The position numbers and the translations under genes were made by a program. The notes beneath the pieces are model-generated. The model searched no databases, had not been told where the DNA came from, and saw only the letters and a program-made list of their open reading frames with translations. A DNA stretch of 64,000 bases from Prorocentrum cordatum (lineage: Eukaryota > Sar > Dinophyceae > Prorocentrales > Prorocentraceae): positions 694,749 to 758,748 of the forward strand of contig CAUYUJ010020259.1 in assembly GCA_963575745.1 (NCBI GenBank). Direction: 5' to 3'. Each line of letters begins with the position of its first letter. Positions within the stretch are counted from its first letter, which is position 1. Below are positions 22,636 to 32,464 of this stretch, one piece after another.

Positions 22636-22740
22636 ACGTCCTCCAGCCTCGGGATCCGCCCCAGCAGCCGCGCCTCGCCGAGGGCGTTCCCGGGGCTGCC
22701 CAGGTCGTCCCGAGCGGCCGCAGGAGGCCCGAGTGAGGAC
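22600..22740 (+). repeat. Family M dispersed repeat, copy 1
   Basis: GCCTCGGGATCCGCCCCAGC, CGCGCCTCGCCGAGGGCGTTC and GGGGCTGCCCAGGTC, followed by CGGCCGCAGG. It matches 47283-47420 in the same orientation and 36470-36620 in the opposite orientation. Confidence 0.8.
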
Positions 22741-22744
22741 CCGA

Positions 22745-22930
22745 AGATCGAGACCAGTCGACGTTAGGGGGGCGATCGGCTCAGGAGGGAGGGCATCGAC
22801 CCCAGCTGACCCACTCCTCGCAGAGAGGGGCCCGACAGCCCACCCCGCCCCGGAGCGTGCCGTTTCGCTGTCGGGGGCCTCTCCGCCGATCTGCCGGCGA
22901 TGTGTCGCGGGTTCCAGGTCGATGCTCGCC
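22745..22930 (+). repeat. Family I dispersed repeat
   Basis: GGGGCCCGACAGCCCACCCCGCCC, TTTCGCTGTCGGGGGCC, CGCCGATCTGCCGGCGATGT and TTCCAGGTCGATG, in the same order as the best copy at 53285-53440. Confidence 0.8.
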
Positions 22931-23187
22931 ACATGAGCTGGCTCCTATAGCGTTCCTCCTCAGTCGTCGGCCGTCGGCGTCACCTTGTCCTCGGCTTGAC
23001 GGGCCCCTCAGATCCAGCTGGCGCGAACAACATTTGGCGACGGCCTGTTGTTTGACGTCTTCGGCAGCTGGGGGTCGTCTCTGGGCCGCCTCTGGGCCCC
23101 AGGGCCGCTAGCAGCAAGAAACGCCGGCCCCCTTTGAAGAACGTCGATGTTTCCAGGGGCCCACCTAGCGAGGTGCCGCCGATGCTC
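22931..23187. other. Spacer
   Basis: No gene or recognised repeat. Confidence 0.4.
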
Positions 23188-23322
23188 GAGCAGTGGCGAA
23201 GCGTCCTGTCTTGCCTACAGGCCCACCGCAGAATGTTCTAAGCAGCCTTTGTGGTCTGCACGAACTGTTCTTCGAACATTTCGGGCGGAGGCTGTCTTGC
23301 CTTGACACATCGGGTTTGTCTC
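23188..23322 (+). repeat. Family H dispersed repeat, copy 1
   Basis: GAGCAGTGGCGAAGCGTCCTG, TTGCCTACAGGCCCACC, AATGTTCTAAG, TGTGGTCTGCACGAA, TGTTCTTCGAACATTTC and GGCTGTCTTGCC. Copies at 26192 and 26601, same orientation. The TTCGAACATT core is palindromic. Confidence 0.85.
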
Positions 23323-23470
23323 TATCGAGGATCTATCGCCGATCTATCAGCGATGTCTTGCCGATCCCAGGCCGACGCCTCCTCCCCCTGATAGCTGGCC
23401 CTCCTCGAGCGAAAGGCCGACCCATCGGCGATGTACTGCAGATTCCATGTCGATGCTTCCCCCCTGAGTC
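23323..23470 (+). repeat. Family I-like repeat
   Basis: ATCTATCGCCGATCTATCAGCGATGT, CCGATCCCAGGCCGACGC and a repeat of CCCATCGGCGATGTACTGCAGATTCCATGTCGATG. Directly follows family H, as family I directly precedes family H at 26440-26600. Confidence 0.7.
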
Positions 23471-24399
23471 GCTCCCCCCCCTGGCTCCCCAAACCTCCGA
23501 CGTCGTGATTTTTTCACGACGTCGACCCCCAGAGGTCTGGACCCATTCCCCAGGACCGGTTTTTCACCCCGAGTCGTTTTTTTAGGCTCCCGGGGCCCAG
23601 TGAAGACCCCCAGGGGCCGAAAATAGCGAAAAACCTCCCGTCGTGACTTTTCCACGACGCGAGGAGGTCTGGGCCTGCCCCTCAGGCCGAGGCCCCCCTG
23701 CCGCCGCTCGGCGACCCCGCGGCGCCGCCGCCGCGGGCGCCGGGCGGCGGCGCGACCCCCGCGCCGGCGGCGGCCGCCCGGCTCTTCGCGGAGGCAGTGC
23801 GGCGCTCGGCGGCGGCAGGCGCCGCCGCGCGGGGGGGCCAGCGGAGGCCTGCCTTCTGCGGCGCCGCGGCACCGCGGCCTCCTGGCGCTCGCGTGCTGCT
23901 GCTCGCTGCTCCTGCTCCTGCTGCCTCCTCCTCGTCGGCCTCCTCCATATGCTGCATGCTTTCTTCTCCGTTCGCCTCCGTGCTCCTCTTGCGCCTCCCC
24001 CTCCTCCTGTCTGCGCTGGCCGGGCTTGAGCAGCGGGGCCGCAGCGTGGTCCTCCACCTCGAGGCGTGCGCCCTCCTCCTGCCTCCTCCGCCTCGAGGCA
24101 TCCGCACTGTCCCTGCCCTCCTCCCACTTCCTCCCAACACTTGCGGCCTCCTCTTCCCCCTCCCGTCCAGCACTATGGCCGGCAGCCCGCGCGGCGGCCA
24201 GGCCGCCGCGCGGCGCCCAGGCCGCCGCGCGGCCTTCCAGATTGCACGCGTGCCCCGTCTAGGGGCTGCGAGGCGGAGGGCCCAGGGCAGTGGCACCGCT
24301 GAGCCCCCACTATCGGGCCCTGCTTCGGATAGTTTATGCATATATGTACATCTATGTGTATGCCTGTATGTATGTGTGTGGGTGTGTATATATAGTTTG
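23471..24399. other. Very GC-rich spacer
   Basis: GCGGCGGC-rich DNA giving Ala/Arg/Pro frames on all strands. Short tandem GCCGCGCGGC words at about 24190-24235. No supportable gene. Confidence 0.5.
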
Positions 24400-24425
24400 T
24401 GTATATGTATATATATATATATACA

Positions 24426-24474
<49 letters not shown>

Positions 24475-24475
24475 A
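24400..24475. repeat. (TA)n microsatellite
   Basis: TATATA runs, preceded from about 24335 by TGTATG/GTGTG repeats. A second, shorter (TA)n is at 24913-24931. Confidence 0.95.
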
Positions 24476-26191
24476 ATGGCCTACGGTCAGTGCCGCCGAT
24501 CCGGGGGGCTCCTGATTCGATGATCTTCGCGGCTCTGTGGCCTCCTCCCTCCTCGATTCTTCCGGTCCTCTTTCTTCTCCTCCGTGGGCGTGCCTGGAGC
24601 GGTCCCGGGGGTGGTCCGGGGAGGGTTCCGAGGGGAGGGTCCGAGAGTCGGTCGAGGCTAGGTCTGAGGGGGGTCCCTGGGACCCCCCGAAACATTTTAG
24701 AAATGCGACCCCCCTGCCTCCCCTCTTCCCAGGGGTGGTCCGGACGCGCAAAGTATGCAGAAAACGCCAGATGGGGGACCGCCCCCCCCGTTCCCCGGCA
24801 GAGCCACCCCGGCGACCCCCCCCAAGCAGAGCTGATGCTCTTGCTTCGGCTCAAGCTGAAGCTCTTGCCGAGGCTCCTTGTATTTCACTCGCCGTGTATC
24901 GGTGGGTGTTATATATATATATATATATATAATTTCCAGCATCCTGGTTAAGGGGAGCCGGTTAGTGAGCCCCGAGGTCCCCCAAAAGGCACCACAATCA
25001 TTAAGCCAAGTTTGCCGTAGCTGGTGCTTCTGCGGGTGACGGGAGGTCCCGTCATTGGAATGAAGGGGGCTGGGGGAGGAAGCGGGGGTCGCCCCCCTGA
25101 ATACACCACCAAACTGCGTCCCACGAAGCCCAGTCCCGCCGACGCCCGACTGCTGCCGATCGCAGGCAGTCGCGCAGGGCCCGGCTGGGCAGGAGGCCCG
25201 TCGTGGCACCGGTCAGCCGCGTAGCCGCCGTGCCGCTCGCGGGCCGCGTGGCGGCGCGACGTCTCATGAGCAGGCCGTGTCGTGAGTTTTGTTCCTCCTC
25301 TCGCGGGGACGGGGTGCATGCGGCGCCCCCGACAGGCGTGCGCGCGCGCGCGTGGTGGCCCGCCGCGCAGGGGGTGCGGCGCCGCGGCCGCAACCAGTGG
25401 CGGAGGCATCGGCGGGCGATGTGCGCGTGTAGGGGCGCCACTGGCGGGATGTTTCGGGTCGCTCGGGCGGCGTACATGTTTTTGCTTATCGCGTACACCC
25501 AGCAAGCAGGAGCGCTGTGCATCCTGAGGGCCGCGTGGGCTGGTCTGCAACGACGCTCATGGCTCGTGGCGCCTGCCGCGAAGCAGTGTTACCGAGCAGT
25601 CGCAGGGAGACTTGCAGGGGGATCGTGTCATGCCATGTGTGCGTCTGTAACCACATTCTTCTGAGTTGCGGTTGGGCCACTTTCTTGGCAGCTGGCAAGA
25701 GATTTCGGAGACTTCTGGGAACTTCGGAGAGGAGGCCGGCGGAAGCCGTCGGCAAGACGCCCGCGAGGCGGCGGCGGGCCGGCCGCCACGAGGCGGAGCC
25801 GGCTGGAGCAGGCCGCCACGAGGCGGCGGCGGTGGAGCGCGTCTGCACGTCTTCGGCGCGGCGGCGGCGGGCGCCGTCCCACCGCACGAAACCGAAACGC
25901 GCACGGGGAATGGGCGTCCGAGCGATGGCAACGGACTGGGGGCGGCGGTGCGCTGGGCAACTGGCGTTGCGCTGGGCAGCTGAGCAGCTGCCCGGCGCCT
26001 GGCATGTGTCCAGCTGTTCAGTGCCGGCGGCGGTGCGCTGGGCAGCTCTGGCGGTGCGCGGCGGCGGAGCTGTCGCCAGATCTCGGCGGCGCCGCTGCGG
26101 GCGCCGCAGCGTGCTGTGCGGGCTGTGCCGCCGGAGGCGCGCGGGGGCTGCGAGGACGCGCTTCTGGAGTCATGGGGCAACGATGTAAGTC
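24476..26191. other. Spacer, no gene supported
   Basis: 24560-24720 holds GGTCCGGGG/GGGTCC words. 25000-26190 is highly GC-rich with Arg/Ala-rich frames. No domain was seen in any frame. Confidence 0.45.
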
Positions 26192-26320
26192 GAGCAGTTG
26201 CGAAGCGTCCTGGCTTGCCTATAGGCCTACCAAAGAACCTCTTGTGGTCTGCACGAGATGGTCTTGGACCATTCCTGGCTGAGGCTGTCTTGTTTTAGTT
26301 CATCGAGTTCATGGTTTATG
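26192..26320 (+). repeat. Family H dispersed repeat, copy 2
   Basis: GAGCAGTTGCGAAGCGTCCTGG, CTTGCCTATAGGCCTACCAA, TGTGGTCTGCACGA and GAGGCTGTCTTG. The central palindrome is degraded. Confidence 0.8.
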
Positions 26321-26439
26321 GAACTTGCTGTTGTTCTCAGAATACCTGTTGGTTATGAGGAGATTTCGGGGTAACGCTTGTAGGAATACTGGGACGGTCC
26401 GTCCCTGCTCAAGGAAGGGGGGACAGGCTCAGGGGGAGA

Positions 26440-26590
26440 TGCATCGACCCCCAGTCACCCGTTGATCGCCGCTAGGGGCCAGATAGCCCACCCCGCCCAG
26501 GAGCGTGCGGAGCTGCAATCGGGGGCCGATCGCCGAGCTATCGGCGACGCGTCGCCGATGCCAGCTCGATGTTTACCCCCTGAGCCAGTC
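26440..26590 (+). repeat. Family I dispersed repeat
   Basis: CATCGACCCCCAGTCACCCG, ATAGCCCACCCCGCCCAGGA, CGCCGAGCTATCGGCGACGCGTCGCCGATGCCAGCTCGATG. It abuts a family H copy. Confidence 0.8.
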
Positions 26591-26600
26591 CACCTCTCAT

Positions 26601-26735
26601 GCAGTGGCGAAGCGTCCTGGCTCGCCTATCGACCTACCAAGCAATGTTCTAAGAACTTGTTGTGGTTTCCACGAAATGTTCTTAGAACATTTCTGACGGA
26701 GTCTGTCTTGTGTTCTCACATCGTGCTTATAGTAT
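26601..26735 (+). repeat. Family H dispersed repeat, copy 3
   Basis: GCAGTGGCGAAGCGTCCTGG, AATGTTCTAAGAAC, TGTGGTTTCCACGAAATG, TTCTTAGAACATTTCTGA and GTCTGTCTTGTG. The palindromic GTTCTTAGAAC is intact here. Confidence 0.85.
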
Positions 26736-28041
26736 AAGAACATTGCCTTTGTTCTTGGAACATTTTTGGGTTCTAAGAACATGTCGTGGTAGGACTTTAG
26801 GAATGCCGGGACGGTCGATTCCTGCTCACACCTCTCTCGCTGTCCCTCGTGCGGGCGTGGTCGCGGGCCGCGCGTCGACGTCCCTGGGCATCCCATCGCT
26901 GGGGCGCTGCGCCCGGCAGCTGCTGCTGCCGCGGCGTCGCCGCCCGCCGCTCTTGGCGGCGCCCTGCGGGCGCCGCCACCGCCCGCGTTGGGGCTGCGTC
27001 GCGGGGGGCGCGCTGACGCTGCGCGGCCTCCCGCTGGCGGGGGGGGGGCCCTGGCGTGCAGCCGACAAGCGTCTTTCTCCGCCGCCGCCCGCGTTGGGGC
27101 TGCGTCGCGGGGGGCGCGCTGAGGCTGCGCGGCCTCCCGGTAGTGGGGGGAGGGCTGGCGTGCAGCCGACAAGCGCCTTGCTCGCAGGCTCGCCCTGCCG
27201 CTCGCGGCTGGCTGCCCGCGCGAGCCTGCATGTGCTCCAGCACACCCGTGCAAGATCTTCACGGTCTGGGCGTGCTCCGCCGCCGGCGGCCTCCTTCCCC
27301 CCTCTGCGAGCCGTTTCCTGCTTCGGTTTGGCCCGATTCGGCTGGGGCGTGTCCTCCGCTGCCCCGACCCGCGGCTTGGTCCCAGGTCGCCGCGGCCTTC
27401 CCGCTTGCGGCGACTGGCAGTCCCTGCCAGTCGAGAACCCAGCACGCCGTTCCCTGTCAGGTTGTACTGCTCGAAGAGGCATGGCCCCGATGGTCGCGGG
27501 CCGCGCGTAAATGCCCCTCGGCATCCAGTGGTAGATGGTGCTGCACTTGGCCTCCCTCGAGCTGCGATTGCGCCCGTGGCGCGCGCTGGCGGCGCTGCCC
27601 CGCAGCTCGCCATGGTCTTGCCGCAGAGTCGGGCTCGGGGGCGTCCTCGACGGGCGTTTCTGCCTCCCTCGACGCTCGGGTGCCCTGCGGCCCCCCCGTG
27701 CCCGTGCCCCCCCCCTGGGGAGCTTCCCATCCCGTGGGGGGAAGGGATACCGATACCACCAGCCTGCCCTCGTCGCCACGGCGGAGTTCGCCTCGGCGTC
27801 CCGGTCCGAGCGCGCCCCCTGGAGAGGGTCGGGGAGTAGCGGCTCTGGCCAGGAGCCCGGAGCGCGCCGAGAGACCTGCCCGAGGCCTGGAGGCACCGAT
27901 CCCGCCCCTCCTGGCCCGCTTCCTCCCTGTCTCCCCCCGGGCCGCCCGCGGGCACGTCCTGGCTCGAGCCGCTCTGGCTTGAAGAGAAGACTCGCTGCAG
28001 GCGCGCTCCGAGCCACGGCGATCTCTACCGGCCCTGCGGCC
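26736..28041. other. GC-rich spacer upstream of the psaI-like gene, with a 106-bp tandem duplication
   Basis: 26981-27190 contains two copies, 106 bp apart, of a unit running from GCCCGCGTTGGGGCTGCGTCGC through GCGCGGCCTCCCG to GTGCAGCCGACAAGCG. A long plus frame continues into the psaI-like start, but upstream of 28042 it looks like ordinary GC-rich noise. A trans-splice acceptor should lie shortly before 28042, but I cannot single one out. Confidence 0.55.
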
Positions 28042-29306
28042 ATGGCACCGCGCCGCCCCGGCCGCGCCCTCCTGGCCGTCGCGGCCGCGGCGTCCGCCGC
28101 ATGGGCGGTCCGCACCACGTTCGTGCCTTCGCCACAGGCCTCGCGGGCCATGGGCGAGCTCCGCCCCGTGCTCGCCGTGAGCGCCGCGCTGCCGGCGCTG
28201 ACGCTGCTGGCCGAGGACGCGGAGGCCAAGTACGGCGACCAGAGGCCAGGGGGAGGAACATCGCAGAAAAAAACACAAACATAAACTGTTGGCGCTCTGC
28301 GCGGATTTCTTGGATCCGCGCTTGGCCCCCCCCCCCCGGCGGCGCCTCCGGCGCCGCCCCTTGCGCGCTCCGCGCGCCAGGGAAGGGGGTCCAGCGTAGG
28401 TCCAAGAAATCTGCGCGGAGCGCCAACAGTTTATGTTCATGCTGTCTTATTTACGTCTAGAAAAGGTACGGTTGGTACGTTGGTTCAGGAATGTGCCCAG
28501 GAAGCTTCAGACCCCGGGGGATTCCTGAGCTGATGAGCGCGGCGGCGATGCTCAGGGCCAGTACACGATTGGAGTTCCGCCGGCTTCCAGGCTCTGCCTT
28601 CCTTGTCCAATGGCTCCTAATCCAAAGCCCTCACCGTATCGATACCGCTCCCTCAGGCCCAGGCGCCGCATTATCTCGCACCGCGCGTTTTCGCCCCGTT
28701 TCGAGCCCGTGGGTCGTCACGGAACCATCGGGCCCGACAAACATGTAGGAGAGATGGGTTCCGGGGCTTTGGTCTCGGTTTTTGTTCGCGATGTTGCACG
28801 TGCGTCGCAGCGTCGGATCTCAGGTCTACCCCTCCCTCTCGCGCCGAGCGCCTGGCCCGAGCGCGCCCCAGGAGAGGTTCGTGGCGCAGCGGTATATCAG
28901 TATCCCTTTGCCCCCCCCCCACCCCGAGAGGAAGTGGCATTCCGTCTTGGTGCCGCTGACCACCCTGATCGTCCCTGGCATCGCGTTCGCGGCCTTCCTG
29001 CTCTACACCTTCTCCGACGACTTCGCCTGGCAGCTCAACCCGAACGCGCCGAAGAACATCGAGAAGCAGGCCCAGTACGACATGGTCCCCGCCTGGAAGA
29101 ACCGCAGCGATCCTTTCAGGGGTCTGTTGAACAAGGATGACTTCGAGAAGGGCCTGGAGGAGGCCTGGGAGAAGGCCAAGCCGGCGGGCAGCACCGTCAC
29201 GGTTAAGCAGAAGCTGGCCGAGATGTCCACCCAGAACAACCCCCATTTTATGGAGAACAAGCTGGCGAAGCTGAGGATGAAGGCGAGGGCGGCGCTGTCC
29301 GCCTGA
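28042..29306 (+). CDS. psaI: PsaI-like photosystem I subunit VIII, plastid-targeted, two exons
   Basis: Exon 1 is 28042-28244 and exon 2 is 28931-29306; the joined product is 192 residues. Residues 1-22 form a signal peptide (Arg-rich start, Ala/Leu core, A-W-A end). It is followed by F27-V-P-S-P, the Phe-led start of a peridinin-plastid transit peptide. A second hydrophobic stretch at about 42-57 ends in A-E-A, a possible thylakoid processing site. Residues 72-93 form one membrane helix with S-V-L-V-P-L...P-G-I-A-F-A...L-L-Y, which lines up with the helix of plastid PsaI (S-I-F-V-P-L...P-A-I-A...L-Y). PsaI binds near PsaL at the edge of photosystem I. Ordinary PsaI is about 35-40 residues and plastid-encoded; here there are about 98 extra charged residues after the helix. 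Targeting is well supported. Identity rests on the helix alone, so another small photosystem subunit is possible. Confidence 0.7.
28245..28930 (+). other. GC-AG intron of the psaI-like gene, bounded by a short direct repeat
   Basis: Exon 1 ends CAGAG before GCCAGG, and exon 2 starts after CGAGAG with GAAGTGG. The word AGAGG therefore stands at both junctions, and the join keeps frame (Asp-Gln-Arg-Lys-Trp). A GC donor, an AG-G acceptor and a junction repeat are typical of dinoflagellate introns and of introner insertions. The 686-nt intron carries a family B element in its first third and a C-rich stretch just before the acceptor. The exact cut cannot be fixed within the repeat. Confidence 0.75.
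28262..28458 (+). mobile_element. Family B inverted-repeat element, copy 2, inside the psaI-like intron
   Basis: The arms at 28278-28314 and 28401-28437 (37 bp) match at 35 positions: AACATAAACTGTTGGCGCTC and onward, with its inverse. The centre is GGCGCC-rich. It starts 17 nt after the donor. The outer left flank reads CGCAGAAAAAAACACA, like the ends of family A and of the element inserted in the LINE. Confidence 0.9.
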
Positions 29307-29972
29307 TTCAAGGCAGGGGGGAGGAGATGGAGGAGGTGATTCTAGAAGCCTGCGCGCGAGCATGGATTCTCGATGTCGTCGACGCCGCTCACAGAGGCGA
29401 CTGATGGAAACACCAGGCTTTTACCCCCCTCTGGGCCCACGAGCTGGCCGGGATCGGCGTGGTCCCCCGAAACGCCGCTCGCAGCATGTCAGATTGCTTT
29501 TGGCACCGACAGAGATCTCGGCGCTGGCCTTCCCAGCACGTGAGCGACGCAGAAACACGGGGTCGTTGTCACCGACGTTGGTGCGTAACCTGCCCGCGTA
29601 AGGTCGCGCGTAGTGGGGGGGGCCGCCGGGCAACGCCTCTCTGGGGATCCCAAGGTGGGGCGCCCTCCGCTACGGCGTCGGGCGCCAGCCGACAGGCCCC
29701 CGGCCCCGAGGAAGCGAGGGTCCGCGGGCATTGCTCGTGAACTATGAAGGCCGCGCCGCGGGGCTCGGCTGGCCAGGCGCTCCGATTGAGCCAGGCATGA
29801 AAGGAGAGTGTGAGGAGGCGGAGGAGGAGGAGGAGGAGGAGGAGGAGGAGGAGATCCGCCGCGGGCGCCCTGCCCCCGCCGCGGCGCGCATTTTTTAGAA
29901 GAGCTCCTTGCGCTCAAGCAGGCGGCGCTGGTCGCGCACGGCCGTCAAAAGACACCCTCGTCCTCCTCGTCT
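29307..29972. other. Spacer downstream of the psaI-like gene, with (GGA)n
   Basis: Contains the short shared repeat at about 29570-29612 (see 19767-20569) and a GGA tract at about 29813-29855. No polyadenylation motif is recognisable, as is usual in dinoflagellates. Confidence 0.5.
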
Positions 29973-30132
29973 CTCGGGGGTTGCTACATGTGCCCCTGGC
30001 CCAAGGTGCCCCAGCTTCTCGCTTTATTTGGGGGCCGTCTGGGCCTCGTGAGGGGTTCTCTGGAGGCCGTAGGGGCCTCCTTGAAAATCCTGGGGGCACC
30101 TTGGGCCAGGGGCGCTTCTAGCAACGCCCGAG
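29973..30132 (+). mobile_element. Family D inverted-repeat element, copy 1 (intact)
   Basis: The arms at 29980-30012 and 30093-30125 are 33 bp with 30 matches (GTTGCTA...GCCCCTGGCCCAAGGTGCCCC), and pairing continues outward over CTCGGG. The centre carries GGCCGTCTGGGCCTCGTGAGG words like family N. About 146-160 bp, non-coding. Confidence 0.9.
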
Positions 30133-30899
30133 CCTCGCCATGAGGGAAAACCAGATGTCCGACGATATTGCTTGTTTTGTCAATCGCGGCGGTTTCCCTT
30201 CATTTTGACCTCTGAGGTCTGCTATCGGGCCCCGGGACCCTCATACATGGATCCAGGACAAATAGGAATACCCCCGAGAGAAGGGGTCGGGGCTCCTCGG
30301 GCCGCGAACGGAAGCAACTATACTGTTGGATGTCCGGGATGGCGTCCTGAGGGAAACGGGTCCAGGAGGCCCCCTCCCCCACTGCATGCTGATGTGGAAC
30401 GTCTGTGATGGCATCCGGCAGTCGTAACCAATGTGTGACGTTCCAGATCAGCCGCGCGTTGAACACAGCAACGCTGCATCGCTAGATGTCTGGGAATCTT
30501 TGGTTGACCCAAGAAGGGGGTCCAGCCGAAAGAGGGTGGTGCAATAGATTTGATGCAATCGATGTGTGGGGTTGCACTAGATCTTGGGCGTTCCGTACTG
30601 GATGCAATGCAATGCGATTCTCTGGCGCACTGATTTTGCCATACAGTTGCCCCCAAGCCTGTTGCACCACCCCCTTTTTCAGCTGGACCCCCTTGTGGCC
30701 AACCAGAGAGAGGGGGGGGGGGGGTCCGAGGGAAAAGCGGGCCCCGGAGGCTCTCGGGGGGCCGCTCTCGGGGGGCTCCCGTGGGGCCCCCTCTCGTCGG
30801 GCCCCTCTGGGGCCTGCCGAACGGGACGACTCTCGGGGGGGGGGGGGGGGGGGGGGGGAGGGTTGGTTCCAGGGTGGCGGCCCCTCGTGCCTCATGTCT
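30133..30899. other. Spacer with long G runs
   Basis: Contains G runs at about 30713-30724 and an exceptional run of more than 20 G at about 30835-30858. Several CTCGGGGGG words lie between them. No gene. Confidence 0.6.
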
Positions 30900-31051
30900 C
30901 AGGAGGGGAAAAAACACACAGACACAATGAATTGTCGATCCCCAGGAAAATATCGGAAAGTATGGGAAGTGGTGGGGAAGACAAAAACCCAGAGAATATA
31001 GGAAAATATGGGGCATCTTTTTATTTGTGTGTATTTATTTGTGTGTCCCAG
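30900..31051 (+). mobile_element. Family A short element, copy 4
   Basis: Full length, 152 bp, CAG-GAGGGGAAAAAACACACA to TTTGTGTGTCCCAG. Nearly the same as copy 3, with ATGAATTG in place of TTAATCG. Confidence 0.9.
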
Positions 31052-31909
31052 TTTCCCTTCAATGTCGGCGGCGGGCGAGGTGGGGGGAGGGACGTGCGAG
31101 CGAGCAGGCCCTCTCAGAAGGCGGCGGGGCCTCTCAGAAGAGAAGGTTTTCTCTGGCTTCGGGGAAGGCGGAGGGAACTTTTCTCGGGAGGCCTCGGGGG
31201 GGGCTTCCGAGCCTTCTGAGAAGCCGAGAATTAAGGCCCTCTCCCCCTCGCTTCCCCCCGGGCTCGCCGCCGATCATGGAGGAGGGGTGCGTCGCAGTCT
31301 CCCGCCTCCCTCGCTGGGCTTCCAGGGCCCTCGTCGGGCCCCAGGGCCGTCAACGGGAAGACGCGGGGCGGAGAGGCGGTCCCAGGGGGATGCTCTTGTT
31401 TCCGTGTGGGGGGGGGGGCCACGGTTTGCCTTCGTGCCTCATGGAGGAGGGGCCGGTCCACTCGGCAACATGTGTATACCATGCCCAACCGGCCCTGGGT
31501 GGCGGGCGAAGGTCGGGGTCGTGGGATGCAGGCTTCCCTCCCTGGGGCGTGCTCTTTGTATACTGCAAGGGGCCCCTGGCGATGGAATCTGACTGGGGCG
31601 GGGAGGGGGTGGTGTGCAAACGAATTATGAGGAGTCGGTCACAGTCCCCCGCCTCCCTTGCTCTTCGGACTGGCCGTCAGGATGCTTCGAACTCGGACTG
31701 CGCATCGAGTCCTCTACTCGTCCTCCTTGTCATGCCCCTGCTCTGAAGTCCTCGGTCGTGGGACTCTTGTTTCACGCAGCCGGTTAGCCTTCGCGGAGCA
31801 TGCCCCCCAAAAACACTGCCTCCGAGGCCGCAGACGACCGCAGAAGGCCGACGGGCAGGAACGGGGTCCATGGCGGAACGCGCCACTGCAGATCCTCTTC
31901 ACCTCGGGG
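31052..31909. other. GC-rich spacer
   Basis: GGCCTCTCAGAAG words repeat at about 31108-31145. No gene supported. Confidence 0.45.
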
Positions 31910-32217
31910 GTTGCTAGAACGGTGCCCCTGGCCCAAGGTTCAAGTCGGGCATGTACCTCTACAGTGGGAATATTCAAGAATTGTCAGGGGACGATTTTTC
32001 GAATATTGTGTTGTTTGAGCCTTGTTGGAGTGCTTTTGATTTTCCCCCAACAGCATCCGCCTGCAGAAGGACATGCCCGACCGAACCCAATGCCCCCAGC
32101 TCTTCGCTCAGTCCTGAAGCCCCCGGGGCCCCCTGGGCCTCGCGAGGGGTGCTCTGGAGGCCGCGGGGGCCTCCCTGGAACTGATGGGGGCACCCTGGAC
32201 CAGGGGCACTTCGGGCA
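31910..32217 (+). mobile_element. Family D inverted-repeat element, copy 2, interrupted
   Basis: Left arm GTTGCTAGAACGGTGCCCCTGG; right arm GGGGGCACCCTGGACCAGGGG. The interior (CCCCAGCTCTTCGCT, CCTGGGCCTCGCGAGGGG) follows copy 1. The left arm is split after GGCCCAAGG by about 150 bp that copy 1 lacks. Confidence 0.85.
31938..32088 (+). mobile_element. Element nested in family D copy 2
   Basis: The ends GGTTCAAGTCGGGCATGT and ACATGCCCGACCGAACC are inverted repeats, and CCCAA stands on both sides as a likely 5-bp target duplication. The interior has ATTCAAGAATT and TTTTCGAATATTGTG. No other copy was seen in the window. Confidence 0.8.
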
Positions 32218-32381
32218 GCACCCCGTCGTCTTCCTCATCCGAGATCTGCCCGAAGCGGCTGTGGCCGAGCACCCATTCTGCACTGCGCCGGCAGGCGTGC
32301 GCAGCGCGGGTCGTTCCTCCCAACTTCTCCATCCTCCGTCGGCACCCCTCGCTCGCCTGCGCCCTCGCGCGCCTCGTCGTG

Positions 32382-32403
32382 TCCGTAGCCATTGTGGCTC
32401 GAG
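32382..32403 (+). other. Relic dinoflagellate spliced-leader sequence
   Basis: The 22 bases match the conserved dinoflagellate spliced leader (D-CCGTAGCCATTTTGGCTCAAG) at 20 of 22 positions; the changes are T to G at position 13 and A to G at position 20. It ends in AG and stands 61 nt before the ATG of the intronless cation transporter gene. The leader is added to mRNA and is not normally next to genes, so its presence indicates that the gene arose by reverse transcription of a mature message. Confidence 0.85.
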
Positions 32404-32464
32404 TGTTCACCTGGCCTCGGACCGTCGGGCCGTTTTCTGACTTGTGCGCGGTGGTAGCTGCAGC

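Noticed and set aside
21832-22932. 366-codon minus-strand open frame
   Set aside because: Spans the heptamer array and families M and I; Ser/Arg/Pro-rich with repetitive S-S-L-E-P-R-T from the GAGGTTC repeat. Length is explained by lack of stops in GC-rich DNA.
23682-24951. About 390-codon frames on both strands
   Set aside because: Both cross the GCGGCGGC-rich region and (TA)n/(TG)n tracts; the Ile-Tyr and Cys-Val runs are microsatellite translations.
26597-28440. Overlapping frames of 250-470 codons on both strands upstream of and into the psaI-like gene
   Set aside because: Ala/Arg/Pro-rich, containing the translated 106-bp duplication; only the part from 28042 has signal-peptide and transit-peptide features and a splice-consistent continuation.
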